DNA of 64,000 bases from positions 232,935,336-232,999,335 of the forward strand of contig NC_080572.1 in NCBI RefSeq assembly GCF_030247185.1. Direction: 5' to 3'. Shown in pieces: positions 1 through 11,284 of the stretch (position 1 is the first letter of the stretch; each line of letters starts with the position of its first letter). The DNA is from Malaya genurostris (taxonomy: Eukaryota; Arthropoda; Insecta; Diptera; Culicidae). The notes below the pieces were generated by a model. That model was not told the origin of the DNA. It ran no database searches and worked only from the letters and a program-made list of their open reading frames with translations. Made by a program: the position numbers and the translations under genes.

Positions 1-2979
1 CAGAAATGCTCTTCAATTTCGGGTGTGAGGCAGCTGTGAGTTGTTTACACTTATCCTTTTATTGCTCGTAAGTTAAATTCAAGTACAGCATTCAAATTTT
101 CCCCCAGTGTTTGAACGGCTGTCCAGCATCGCGTCGCCGTAGCAAGAGAGACAAACAAACCATTTCAGGACAATTTTGAAGCGACTGCCGGAGTCGCGAA
201 ACTGCGTTGAGATGTGTCGCTTTTTTTGCTAGTCAACTCGGGAAGGCTCAGCAGCCCTCAATGAACGTGATTAAATACTGGGTCAAATAATACGTGATAA
301 CTTCACGCAACTTCACTTTTGTTGGCCTAGATGACAAAGGAGGGAAAATAGTCAAGGATGCTAAGCTTTTGTTAGGGCAAGATGGTACTGGTTTGCATTT
401 TTTTTTCTAGTTTGACTACACTTTATATCCGTAACCTTGCACTATCCCCAGCGCTTCACAATCTTCTTTGTCGAGTAATCCCTAGAATATTAAACGTTGT
501 TGTGGAATAAAAAATGAGAATGGAAATTGATCTCATCCATGAAGGGAAGCAGCAATTCTTTTTAATAAAAGCGAAAGTGCTGGGAGTCAAGTCGCTTATA
601 AAATTTTCAATCGAATAAATAAGCAGCTCGCATCACAGACTGAATCTTACGGAAACAACAAGAAAATTTTTATGCCTTACTCATCATAGTCATTTTAAAG
701 ATCACTTTGTGACTGATGATTTAAACCAAAAACGAAAGAAAAAATCAAACGACATAAGTTGATTTAACACTTTTTTAACTGTCGCTTTTTCCATCGCTAA
801 GCACGCATTCAAGACGATGATAATGCTGAAAATAATTACACCGCAGTCATGAAGTAACGCTTCTCGGCGTTTAATACTTTAACCCCTGTCATCAAGAAAG
901 CTGCTTTTTTCCCTCCGTTTTATTTATGTCCGTCCACCCGTCAAAAACGGAACCGGGGCGTGTTTTTTCAATGATAAAGCCTCTGATATGGTGTTGGGTG
1001 TTGTACATCCCCAAACGGGTGATGTTTAGTTTAGGATTATGTCGCTCAAAGTTGCCAAAAACCACGTTTGGTCAGTGACCAATCGGTTCTGCGGAAGGGA
1101 AACTTTTCACCGAGCACTGCCCGGGCATGAGAGTGCCAAAATATTCCAATCGGATAACGTAGTTTATTTGTCACCACGTTCAGGTGCCGGTGTTGTTTTT
1201 TCCCCCCCTCAACCCCCCAAAGATTAACACCATGATCACTACCAACGATGTCGGGCATGTGTAGTGGCATTCGATGTGGTGACCGTGAATCTCATTTTTG
1301 CTATCCTGCAGTATAACTGATTACTTAATCGGATCTCGCGAGCGCCGAGCACGATTTGGGAGGGAGTGAAAACCCCCTGACTCTGCTGGTGGCTTCGTGG
1401 TTGATAGCGATAACGAGACAGCGGATATTTTTTTTTTGCTTATTATTACACGTAGGTATATGGGTTTTGCTTCTATGGTGAATGGTTGAAAATCGAATTA
1501 CGTACCCTCATCAAAGTTTACGATGCCCGAGGGAGATTCGATTTGCCTGTGTTCGCTGAGATGTGGATTTCATGAAATTTGAATCTAGCCTGCTGTCGAT
1601 GGATACTGGCATTTGCCAGCTGTTTCTTACATGATCTATTACTAGAAGTCATGTCGTACCTTGATTTAGTCTTGAATTGATGGTTTGATAAAGGTATAGG
1701 ATGTATTTATTATCTGATGATTAATTCATTCTTAGTTTATTTCGGATACGTCTGACGATTAATTAACAGTCTATGATTTGTGCATCTGAAGAATTTGTAT
1801 GGTTGATTCTACGATAAACGACTACGACTGAAAACAAAATGACTTTATTTTCACCTGACTAAATTTGAGAACCATTGTTGAGGATGTAAACTGTAAATAG
1901 TATGAGTATTTCTTGACATTGAAAAACAATATGCTCCACTAGCCCTTGACGAAAGACCTACTGGTTAAAACCGAGATGAAACAAAGGTGCACTGAGGATA
2001 CTTCACTTAAGAATATCATAAGTCAAATCTTATGATTGTGTCAATTTTTGACAACTTCATTGCTGTCGCATGGGATTCATTACAATGAAATAGATTTCAT
2101 TTAACAGCTTTATGATCTGTATACGATACACGTGTACATTTCATACGTCAGTGCAATGAAATTCAAAGTTGCATCTTGTGTGGAAAAATTCATAGTTGGC
2201 GCGTATGATACACGATCAAATATAGTGCAAAGTGGCGTCCGCTGATGATTTACTTCAGGATCTTCCGATTTCGGCTAGTGCGTTGCCAGTATTCGAAGGT
2301 AATTTTAACTAATCCATTTAATGCGCTGTGCACTTGATTAATTTTTTTATGTTTAGAGTGCGGAGTGGATATACCCGTCCTAATTTGTTGAACGAGAACA
2401 GAAATTATTGATGCTATTTCTTCTACCCAAGTAATTTGAAATACCAGTTTAATTTGGGAATGGATTTCAAATTGGCGGAGCCGTAATGTAAACTTTTTTA
2501 TTTTGTTTCGTACTAAGCTTTATTTTCTTGCGTTTTTATTTTGAAATCTCGATGGAGCTATTAGTCTTCAATCTACCGAACGATAAAAAGTGAAGAAAAA
2601 CTTGAAGTTTACTCAGACTTTGGAGGAGCCATAATTTCTGATCATAATACAAGCGAGCATCCGGAAGAAGAAAAAAAAACAAAAAGAGGAGGAAGTAAAT
2701 GCCCACATCGATCAAAAAACAGATTTTTTATTTACAAATGATCAAGAAATTCGGCCGCAAGACAACCCATATTCATTGACAGAAATATATATAGATAAAC
2801 ATAGTAACATGAATAGGTAAGAAAGCCATTACTACGAAAAATCTGCTGCTGAAATAGTACAAAAAAGTTTAAATTAAATATTGTAACTGGAACCAAGTTC
2901 CTTAAAACAGCAATTAAGCTTAGACCATACTGGGAAAACAATTAAACATGGCCTTTTTGTAACAAGATACCGTTAGTTT
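1..2979. other. Unassigned non-coding DNA
   Basis: No open frame here has convincing coding character and no transposon motif was recognised. The part around 890-1420 is more GC-rich and less repetitive than its surroundings and could be unique host sequence such as an intron or a regulatory region. Short ORFs near 1039-1270 on both strands overlap each other and look like chance openings. The rest is AT-rich with short homopolymer runs. Confidence 0.5.
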
Positions 2980-3740
2980 GGCATCTTCTTATAAAGGGTG
3001 TAGCCGGGTTTTCACATAAAAACTGCCCCCAAACAGAACAAAAATTGATATAGCTGTTTGAAAGGGTAACTCGTTAACTGCCATATTGGTGAAGTTAGGG
3101 TGGTTCTTCTGATTTTCATTTTATTTAATTTTTTCAAAAACCGCTTTAGCAAAAAAATTGAAAAAAAATCAGGAATATTTTAGGAACTATGGGGAGTTTT
3201 TCTGATTTTTTCAGAAATCGATTTTAACAGATTTCACACTTAATTGTCATATGAATTACATTAAAAAAACTTGTTTTCATGATGATGCCTTTCTAATAAT
3301 ACACATAACATCGAAAATATTACTGTTGAAATCGCTAAAACAACTGTTCATTGAATAGAAATAGGAAAGTTTGTTCGGACTTAATCTAACAAACTCTACA
3401 AATTCTGTTTACCCTGTAGTTCCGAAACCGGAAGTAGTATCCTCAACAAATTTAGGAATTCCATATGAAACTGTAAGACTTTCCCTTTGAACCTATTAGT
3501 TTGTGGAAATCAATTTGGCCATGAAAAGAGAGTGAGGTCCTTTTTACAGTTTTTGATCACTATTTTCAATACTTCCGAAACCGGATTCAGATGATCGGAA
3601 TAGCAGAAGTTGGTTCGTTTGCCACCAACAAATATGATCTACAAATTAGAACAGTTATGACCCTAGTTAAACCTAGACTTACTATTTCATGCTATATTAC
3701 GATTAAACCAATTAAACAAAATCTAACAAAAAAGGAGTGA
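2980..3740 (+). repeat. Dispersed AT-rich repeat containing 'ccgaaaccggaa' units
   Basis: The stretch contains two diverged motifs of the type 'ttccgaaaccgga' near 3420 and 3575, and phrases such as 'tttgaacc...gtttgtggaaatc' that recur at 4.3-5.2, 13.9-14.3, 20.0 and 40.4-41.0 kb. It also holds 'gatgatgcctttctaat' near 3281, which resembles the motif after 'aatccacctagtgg' at 57.06 kb. It is an interspersed repeat family with degenerate internal units. I cannot name it, and the boundaries are approximate. Confidence 0.55.
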
Positions 3741-3804
3741 ACCTACGTTTCTGTTACTTCTGCATATGTAAGTTAAGCTAAACAGCATAAATCAGCAGCA
3801 TAAA

Positions 3805-3950
3805 ACATGTACAGTGGCGTACCGAGGAAACATGGCGTCCGGAGCAAAATAAGAATTGCCGCCCCTATCGTTGGTTTAGTGATCAGAGTTTAGTTGCGCC
3901 CGGGGCGAGTGCCCTTTTCGCCCCACTTCTAGATACGCTACTGAACATGT
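3805..3950. mobile_element. Small MITE-like element with terminal inverted repeats
   Basis: The ends 'acatgtacagtggcgtac' (3805 onward) and 'gatacgctactgaacatgt' (to 3950) are near-perfect reverse complements. The interior is GC-rich and non-coding ('gcgcccggggcgagtgccc'). ACATGT at both outer ends may be a target duplication or part of the TIR; it is palindromic, so the two cannot be told apart. No transposase is encoded and the superfamily is unknown. Confidence 0.55.
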
Positions 3951-3956
3951 TGTAGG

Positions 3957-4002
3957 ATTATTATTTTTATTATTATTACTTTTATTATCATTATTATTGA
4001 CA
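3957..4002. repeat. Imperfect (ATT)n microsatellite
   Basis: A short run of tta/att trinucleotides with interruptions, directly after the small MITE. Confidence 0.7.
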
Positions 4003-4269
4003 TCATTACACCAACGGCACGGTATTACTGCACTACCGGATGTGAAGATTTTATATTTTTTTCAAATAAATTTGAATTCATTGACATTCGTTTATTCTTT
4101 CGGTCGTACTGATTATAAAATAGCTATAATCTTTATAATTCGCAGCACCGTCTTTTATTAATATTACACACCAGTAGCAGACATTCGTAGCCGTTTCGTT
4201 TTCTTTATAGCGTGTTCGAATTATAACAAAGCACGCATAGTTTGTTTTATGTTTTCTTCTCCCACGTTG

Positions 4270-5190
4270 CGCGTACCAGTATTGTACATATTGTCATTCT
4301 ATAAGGCGATTTGAAAACTTTGACACTCATCGCCCTGTAACTGCGGAACCGGATGTCGAATATGGATGAAGATTCACAGTAGCTTTAAAGATAATTAGAG
4401 CTTTAATTCAAATCAAGATATGTGAAAATCGGTTCAAGCATCGCAGAGAAATCGAAGTGAGTTCTATTTTTTAAGTTTTTCTGCACCACTTTCGGTGCTT
4501 CCGCAACAGGAAAAGGGGGGGACCAGTAGTTCCGAATTATTCTTTTATGCCCACAAACTAACAAGCTCTGCAAACTAGAAGAATTTGTCAGACAGTTTTA
4601 TGGGATTTGTACCTGTTTTTAACCATCGTTCGTAAAAAAAGACTAATGAAATTGGTAATTTTCCACTTATCACGCTTTAGTTCCAGAACCGGAAGTCGGA
4701 TTTGGATAAAACGTTCTAGAAATTTTTAGGAAACTATAAGACCTTTCATTTGAACCTCAGTTTCTGCAAATCGGTTGAACTGTTTCAGATAAAATTGAAT
4801 GCACACTTTTCCTCTAATTTTCACATATTACTCCGTAACTCCGGAACTAGAAGTCAGATCCAAATGAAAAAAGTGAGTGCATATTTTGTTTCCATTTTTT
4901 GGTGCATATCATCCTATATCTCCGGAATCGGAAGTCGGATCGGGATGAAATTTAATAGCAGGCTATGGGACTATGAGACCTTTCATTTGAATCTTAGTTT
5001 GTGAAAATCGGTTCAGCCATTTCCGAGAAAAGTGACTGCATATTTTTGTTACATACATACAGACAAACATACACACACACACAAACGTTTGCTCAAACGT
5101 CGTCGAGCTGAGTTGAATGGTATATGACGGTTAAAAAGTCGGTTTTCACAGTGATTCCATAGCCTTTCTATGTGAGAAAGGCAGAACGGA
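4270..5190 (+). repeat. Dispersed repeat with about five diverged 'ccggaagtcggat' units and a defined 3' end
   Basis: Motifs of the form 'ccggaaccggaagtcggat' recur near 4340, 4500, 4685, 4840 and 4925, each followed at a distance by 'gaaaatcggttca'. The block ends with a CA-rich stretch (5052-5085), 'gtcgagctgagttgaatgg' near 5102, and 'gtcggttttcacagtg' plus 'cctttctatgtgagaaagg' at 5140-5190. The same 3' terminus appears at 14.26 kb, at 16.29 kb, and inverted at 56.35-56.46 kb, so this is a high-copy interspersed family. No coding potential. Family name unknown to me. Confidence 0.65.
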
Positions 5191-5704
5191 TGTTGTTTCT
5201 CTGACAATTAAGAAGCCTTTCCGGATTTGTAATAGTCCCTTTATTTCCACAGGGAAGATTTTAAATCTCTGTAGTAAATTCAATATAAGTTCACATTAGT
5301 TCATTTAGCTGTTATTCCATACAAAACTCACGTTTAGTAAATTGCTACTGTTTTAGTTCAGATGTAGCTCATGGATCTTCTGCTGCTTCAATGATTCGTT
5401 ACGTTAGATGGATTTAGAGAACTGTAGATATTTATCGAACAGTACAATCCTAGAATAAGTTAGGTTAAGCGATAAGTATTAATTCAATTCAGTGACAAAC
5501 ACTATTACTTATAGTTCAAGTTCAATCAAAGTAACTTTTTGGAACAGAATGTAACTGTAATTACGTAAATAAGTATTTATTAACTAAGCGGCGTTCAGTT
5601 CACACACGTTTTCCTAACTCTCAAACCATTTTGTTTTATTCCTTCTTAATCTTTTTTATCAAACTGTCATTCTCTTCACGGTGCTATCGCTATCAAGGTG
5701 CGCT

Positions 5705-6479
5705 CTAAGACAAGACCTGACATCTGGGGGGGCTGCTTTTGTTCCAAAATGGACCAGTTTCTGATTGGCTGATTTTGATGTTGCTACCTGCACATTGTGA
5801 AAAGAAAAAACTTTTGCAGGGTACGCGAGCAATGATGTCAGGTATAAAGATAATCAGAAAACAAGTTTATTAAAATGTATAATTTTAGCTCACCAATGAA
5901 AATGAAAATTTTCGGAGAATGTTTCACTTTTTTTCAATCTCATTGGTAATAAATGTTTATAGTGGCAGCACTGTGTAATTAAAATAAGCATCAAGCCGTT
6001 CTTCTTTTTAGTGAATTAAATTGTAACCAAAAAAGATTGGTTAAATTAGTGTAAATTCGAAAGTGTGTTTACTTTTACGAGAAGAATGAACTGTTGTGTT
6101 CCACACTGTGGTCGCACTAAGCATTTCTATCCAAGCCTGACTTTTTCCGGTTTCCAAAAGATCCGGTAATACGTCAACAATGGATTCGATTTTGCGTTCA
6201 ACATGAGATAGTTCGTGTTTTGTCATCAAAGCTTAATTAATTGTTTTTAAGCATTAATATATAATAGAGAAATGCATTCACCAAAACAATTTTCATGTTT
6301 ATTTCAAATCAAAACCCGAGTCTATAAATAAATATTTTTTTCCTAGCAGAGTTGTTAAAAAATCTGTGAATATGGCTACACTGTAGCCGATACGTTGGTA
6401 TTTATTCCACAGGGCGAAAATGACGAGAAGGATGATTCGGAAGGAAGAATAAGAAGCCAGTTGTCAGGTCTTGTCTTAG
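5705..6479 (+). mobile_element. P-element-like non-autonomous DNA transposon
   Basis: The termini are inverted repeats: the left end starts ctaagacaagacctgaca and the right end is its reverse complement, with about 22 of 23 bases matching. The element is flanked on both sides by the identical octamer GGTGCGCT (5697-5704 and 6480-6487). An 8-bp target duplication is typical of P elements and hATs. The plus strand interior carries a THAP-type zinc-finger remnant (6086-6235), which points to the P superfamily. At 775 bp it has no room for a full transposase and must be non-autonomous. The insertion looks intact at the DNA level. Assignment to P rather than hAT rests on the THAP remnant. Confidence 0.75.
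6086..6235 (+). pseudogene. THAP-domain fragment of a P-like transposase, frameshifted
   Basis: In one plus frame the segment starts with Met and shows MNCCVPHCGR, the first half of a C2CH THAP finger. After an apparent one-base deletion in a T run near 6140-6146, the next frame reads FFRFPKDP, then WIRF and CVQH, which supply the conserved Trp and the C-x2-H pair. THAP domains at the N-terminus are the DNA-binding module of P-element transposases. The fragment stops soon after the finger, and no catalytic RNase H-like domain follows within the element. It is a relic inside the 5705-6479 transposon and not expected to make a functional protein. Confidence 0.7.
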
Positions 6480-6487
6480 GGTGCGCT

Positions 6488-7188
6488 CAACTTGTTGTTG
6501 ACTACGGATATGAATGTATTTTTGTTTTTCGTTAATCATTTTTACAGAGTTAGGAAAAGAATTGGGGAAAGAATTGGGAATAAAATTAAATATTTCTACT
6601 GTTTTTTTAGTCACATTTCATTGCGGTTTCTAATTTTCGGATGAATGCAAACTTTGCATTACATTAGCCTTCCTTTTATATTGGTTAGGCATTCTGCAAG
6701 CTGTAAAAAAGAAACAGAACAGTATTCGATAAATAATAAGCACATTTTCCGTCACACGTAAACAAAACATGATGGCTGCGAGATGACACACCACTACTGA
6801 AAAAATAAAATAGAATAAACACTATCGGATGGGTTTGCTCCAGATTAATGTCAGATTTCCACCCAGAATCACAGTATTGACTTATAAATTTTCATACTTT
6901 CTATACAAACTTTATATTAAATCTCCTTCAGATTTTACTATCTTGACACAACGACCACAGTCTATTTTCGTAGTGCTTCAATCTGATAACACCGACAATG
7001 ATATGCAGATGGTGCTTCGATTGGTTAACACAATTTAATTTTGGGCGGTAAATTCTCAGTTTCCACCGCTTGAATATTTTTTAGTTTCGCGATTCAGCAT
7101 TATTCAATAAATAATACTTTTCACTAATCAAAACATACAGTTTCCACAGCTGCAATATCACTCAAAATAACTGTTTCGACCAGTTACT
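6488..7188. other. Unassigned AT-rich DNA
   Basis: Between the P-like element and the I-clade retrotransposon I find no recognised motif. A short plus-strand opening (6829-7038) has no recognisable domain. Confidence 0.4.
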
Positions 7189-7220
7189 ATTCTATAAGTT
7201 TTTTTTTTCCCATAAATACG

Positions 7221-7226
7221 TTTATT
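7221..7226 (-). terminator. Polyadenylation signal AATAAA of the I-clade element
   Basis: Read on the minus strand, AATAAA lies about 20 bases before the terminal A run at 7201-7208, the usual spacing for a cleavage/polyadenylation signal at a non-LTR retrotransposon 3' end. Confidence 0.55.
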
Positions 7227-7591
7227 TCTTAAGGCAGTTTACATAAGTTTTTCTTCGCCGTAGCATCACTTTTACATAATATTCTTATCCTAATTTAATT
7301 CTAACATAGTCACAACGTTTTGCATTTATTAAAACATATTCTCTTATTACTTAAATATCATCTTAGGTAACTCGTCATTAATTATGAAATCTACTCGGAA
7401 ATATTATTTGAACCAAACGATTAACTTCTATAAATTATAAAATAAGCTGTTATTTTCAGACATTTTGTTAATAATTTCATAAACTGTTTCGAGTTTGTTT
7501 GTATCATTACATTATTTTTATTCTAATTTAGCTATTGGTTAAACTCATGGACGCAGCTGGGATCAGAACTAAGTCTTGAAAGGGGCCTTTA

Positions 7592-10500
7592 TTAAATTGA
7601 AACTCCAGTTTTCTTTATGAAATGATAAATAAGTTTCATGTATGAAAGGTCACGACAAGCAAGAATGTCTCGAACTGGGATATTGGATAGTCTACCTTGG
7701 GTACGCAAAGAATTTATTAGTTGAGATCTGACATCACGATACTCCACGCATGTCCAAACGACATGATCAATATCTCGATAACCTTCGCCACAAGCACAAT
7801 GATTAGTCTCGGAGAGCCCAATTCGAAGGAGATGTGCATCTAACGTGTAGTGATTGGACATGAGTCTAGACATCACACGAATGAAATCTCTACTCACATC
7901 CAGTCCCCTGAACCATGCCTTTGTCGATATTTTCGGAATAATTGAGTGCATCCACCGACCCAGATCATCTCTATCCCAAGAAGCTTGCCAGCTGGCAAGT
8001 GTTCTTTGGCGAGACGAGCTATAGAATTCGTTGAAAGCAATTGGTCTCTCATAAATTTCACCCTCAATAGCACCACGTTTGGCTAAAATATCGGCTCTTT
8101 CATTGCCAGGAATGGAGCAATGAGCCGGGACCCAGACTATAGTGATTAGATAATTATTGTTCAATATGTCGTTCAGGCACTGTTTTATTTTGCCCAGGAA
8201 AAACGGTTCAGTCTTGCCAGTCATGTTTGAGCGAATGGCTTCAATTGCACTCAGACTATCTGTGAAGAGGAAATAATGGTTTGGAATTAATGTGACGATT
8301 ACACTCAAACTATATTGAACTGCTGCTAGCTCTGCTATATAAACAGATGCAGGTTCTTGAAGCCTAAATGAGGCCGAAACATTATTGTTGAACATACCAA
8401 ACCCTGTCGCTTCTTCAATTCGCGATCCGTCCGTGTAAAACATTTTCTCAGAGTCAATATGCCTGAACTTACTTGAAAATATTTTTGGGATTTCCGTCGA
8501 ACGTAGATGATCCGGGATTTGACGCACTTCGCGCTGCATGGATGTATCGAAAAATAAAGTTGAGTCAGGGACATTTAGGAGGCTGACACGGATAGGAATA
8601 TATCTTGAAGGGTTGATTTCCTGTGACATATGGTTAAAATATACTGTCATGAATTTTGTTTGAGATCGAAGCTCGACTAGTCGTTCGAAATTATTAATTA
8701 CCATGGGATTCAGCACCTCACATCTTATTAGCAGGCGTGATGAAAGCTCCCAAAATCGATCTTTTAATGGAAGAACTCCCGCCAGAACTTCAAGACTCAT
8801 TGTATGTGTCGAATGCATGCACCCTAAAGCAATTCGCAAACAACGATACTGAATTCGCTCCAGTTTGATAATATGAGAGTTTGCAGCGGAACGAAAGCAA
8901 ACGCATCCATATTCCATCACTGAAAGTATCGTTGTCTGATACAATTTTATTAGATCTTCCGGATGAGCACCCCACCAAGATCCTGTTATTGTTCGAAGAA
9001 AATTTACTCTTTGTTGGCATTTTGTTATCAGAAACCTAATGTGTCCTCCCCACGTGCATTTGGAATCGAACCACACCCCGAGGTATTTAAAAGTTAAAAC
9101 CTGTTGGATCATTCTTCCCATCATATGGAGCTGAAGCTGCGCGGGATCATGCTTTCTTGAAAAGACGACTAACTCTGTTTTCTCCGCAGAGAATTCGATA
9201 CCAAGATGAACAGCCCAAACGGACAAGTTATCTAAGGTATCTTGCAATGGTTTATGCAGATCAATAGCTTTGGGCCCAGTAACTGAAACCACGCCATCAT
9301 CTGCCAATTGTCTTAGTGTACATGGGGTTACTAGACAGCTGTCAATGTCATTTACGTAAAAATTATAGAGGAGCGGACTGAGGCATGAGCCTTGCGGGAG
9401 ACCCATGTAACTATTTCTGAGTGTTGCCAAATCGCCATGTGAAAAATGCATGTGTTTCTCTGACAAAAGGTTGTGCAAATAATTATTTATAACCGCTGGG
9501 AGTCCATTTTGGTGAAGCTTGTCTGAAAGAACATCAATGGAAACTGAATCAAATGCTCCTTTAATGTCTAAAAATACAGATGCCATTTGTTGCTTTTGAG
9601 CGAAGGCAATTTGGATGTCAGACGAAAGTAATGCAAGGCAATCATTCGTCCCTTTATTTCTACGGAAGCCAAACTGAGTATCTGACAACAAACCGTTCGT
9701 CTCGACCCAAGTGTCGAGACGTCGTAGAATAATTTTTTCGAACAATTTTCTGATGCAGGACAACATCGCAATGGGTCTATATGAGTTGTGATTGGAAGCT
9801 GGTTTCCCCGGTTTTTGAATGGCGATAACTTTCACTTGTCTCCAGTCAGGTGGAACAATATTTTGCTCAAGAAACTTGTTGAACAATTCCAACAAACGTC
9901 TTTTTGCGAGGTTGGGCAGATTCTTCACCAAGTTGAATTTAATTCTGTCCAACCCTGGAGCGTTATTGTTACAAGACAAGAGTGCTATAGAAAATTCCAT
10001 CATTGAAAATGGGTTATTAATAAAACCATTATTTGGAGGAGATTCCCGTATAATGCTCTGCGTAGGAACAGAATCTGGGCAAACTTTCCTAGCAAAGTCA
10101 AATATCCATCGGTTCGAGTATTCATCACTCTCATTGCCCACGGTACGATTCCTCATTCGTCTGGCCGTGTTCCAAAGAGTGCTCATTGAGGTATCTCTTG
10201 ACAAACCTTCCACAAAATGTCTCCAATAGCTACATTTTTTGGCTCGAAGTATGCTCTTGTACTTGGTTTCTAAAACCATAAGTTTTTCAAAATTCTGAGG
10301 AGTTCCTCCTCCCCGTTTTAGAAACGTCTTGCAAGCATTTTGTTTTGCGAGTTTAGCCTCTGAGCACTCTTTGTCCCACCAGGGGTTGAGAGGCCTTCTG
10401 TTAGTCGTTGGCCCAGGAAAGCGTTTAGTTTGGGATTGTTCTGCTGCCTCCAGAATCGAACAAATGAGGAAGTCATATTCTTCAAGTGGAGGGAGCTCTT

Positions 10501-11284
10501 CCATTGAATTCAAAATACTAGAGATACTACTTTGGTATTCAATCCAGTCGATATTTTTTGTCAAATCATATGGAATACTAGCGGAAGTAGCAATGCAATT
10601 GCTACTGCTAATTGAGATGATGATTGGTAAATGATCGCTACCGTGTAAATCAGGCAGTATTTTCCAGGTGCAATCTAGTCGAATTGATGTTGAGCAAAGA
10701 GATAGATCTAATGCACTTGGGCGTGCCGGAGGTCTTGGGATCCGTGTAATGCTACCCATATTTAATACCGTCATGCTAAAATTGTCACAAATGTTTTGTA
10801 TTAAAGATGATCTGCTATCATTGTAAACGGAACCCCACATAATACCGTGCGAATTTAAATCCCCCAGAATCAATCGTGGTGCAGGAAGGGCTTCAACCAT
10901 TTCATTAAGCTGTTGCTGTCCAACTTGTGCTTTTGGAGGAATATAAACCGAAGCTATGCAAATATCTTTGCCTTTAATGTTTATTTGGCAAGCAACAACT
11001 TCTATACTAGAAGTTGAAGGGATGTTTAATCTATAAAAGGAATAGCATTTCTTAATTCCCAAAAGCACTCCACCATACGGAGAGTCTCTATCGAGACGTA
11101 TAATGTTAAAATCATTAAAATTTAAAGCTATGTTTGAAGTAAGCCATGTTTCGCATAAAGCAAATACATCACATTTTTGACTATGCAATAATATTTTAAA
11201 TGAATCAAGTTTTGGCATGATGCTTCGACAATTCCACTGCAGGACATTGATTGTATCATTTGCGACGGGTGATAAATTATCCAT
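7592..11284 (-). CDS. I-clade ORF2: AP endonuclease, reverse transcriptase, RNase H
   Basis: About 1230 residues from the ATG that overlaps the ORF1 stop (ATGGATAA). A further in-frame ATG lies 24 bases upstream inside ORF1, but the overlap start is conserved in the second copy. N-terminal APE-type endonuclease: WNCRS near residue 17, CETW near 46, GDLNSH near 141 and SDHLPI near 216. Reverse transcriptase: KPGKP...YRPIA near 490, FLDIKGAFD near 571, LPQGSCLSPLL near 629, and the catalytic pair in QLADDG near 660. RNase H: YTDGS (950), AELAA (984), FTDSLSA (1007), VPAHC...NERAD (1052-1064), so all four acidic positions are present. A CxC...H...C motif lies near the C-terminus. The product nicks target DNA and copies the element RNA. 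LADD replaces the usual Y/FADD. No stop or frameshift is seen. Confidence 0.93.
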   Translation of the reverse strand: MDNLSPVANDTINVLQWNCRSIMPKLDSFKILLHSQKCDVFALCETWLTSNIALNFNDFNIIRLDRDSPYGGVLLGIKKCYSFYRLNIPSTSSIEVVACQINIKGKDICIASVYIPPKAQVGQQQLNEMVEALPAPRLILGDLNSHGIMWGSVYNDSRSSLIQNICDNFSMTVLNMGSITRIPRPPARPSALDLSLCSTSIRLDCTWKILPDLHGSDHLPIIISISSSNCIATSASIPYDLTKNIDWIEYQSSISSILNSMEELPPLEEYDFLICSILEAAEQSQTKRFPGPTTNRRPLNPWWDKECSEAKLAKQNACKTFLKRGGGTPQNFEKLMVLETKYKSILRAKKCSYWRHFVEGLSRDTSMSTLWNTARRMRNRTVGNESDEYSNRWIFDFARKVCPDSVPTQSIIRESPPNNGFINNPFSMMEFSIALLSCNNNAPGLDRIKFNLVKNLPNLAKRRLLELFNKFLEQNIVPPDWRQVKVIAIQKPGKPASNHNSYRPIAMLSCIRKLFEKIILRRLDTWVETNGLLSDTQFGFRRNKGTNDCLALLSSDIQIAFAQKQQMASVFLDIKGAFDSVSIDVLSDKLHQNGLPAVINNYLHNLLSEKHMHFSHGDLATLRNSYMGLPQGSCLSPLLYNFYVNDIDSCLVTPCTLRQLADDGVVSVTGPKAIDLHKPLQDTLDNLSVWAVHLGIEFSAEKTELVVFSRKHDPAQLQLHMMGRMIQQVLTFKYLGVWFDSKCTWGGHIRFLITKCQQRVNFLRTITGSWWGAHPEDLIKLYQTTILSVMEYGCVCFRSAANSHIIKLERIQYRCLRIALGCMHSTHTMSLEVLAGVLPLKDRFWELSSRLLIRCEVLNPMVINNFERLVELRSQTKFMTVYFNHMSQEINPSRYIPIRVSLLNVPDSTLFFDTSMQREVRQIPDHLRSTEIPKIFSSKFRHIDSEKMFYTDGSRIEEATGFGMFNNNVSASFRLQEPASVYIAELAAVQYSLSVIVTLIPNHYFLFTDSLSAIEAIRSNMTGKTEPFFLGKIKQCLNDILNNNYLITIVWVPAHCSIPGNERADILAKRGAIEGEIYERPIAFNEFYSSSRQRTLASWQASWDRDDLGRWMHSIIPKISTKAWFRGLDVSRDFIRVMSRLMSNHYTLDAHLLRIGLSETNHCACGEGYRDIDHVVWTCVEYRDVRSQLINSLRTQGRLSNIPVRDILACRDLSYMKLIYHFIKKTGVSI

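Noticed and set aside
6041..6229. Minus-strand 62-codon ORF in the P-like element
   Set aside because: It is the complement of the THAP fragment on the plus strand, which has the recognisable motif.
8335..10634. Short ORFs on both strands inside the I element (also 61184-62861 and 63244-63924)
   Set aside because: They lie in other frames of ORF2 and recur in both element copies only because the underlying sequence is shared.
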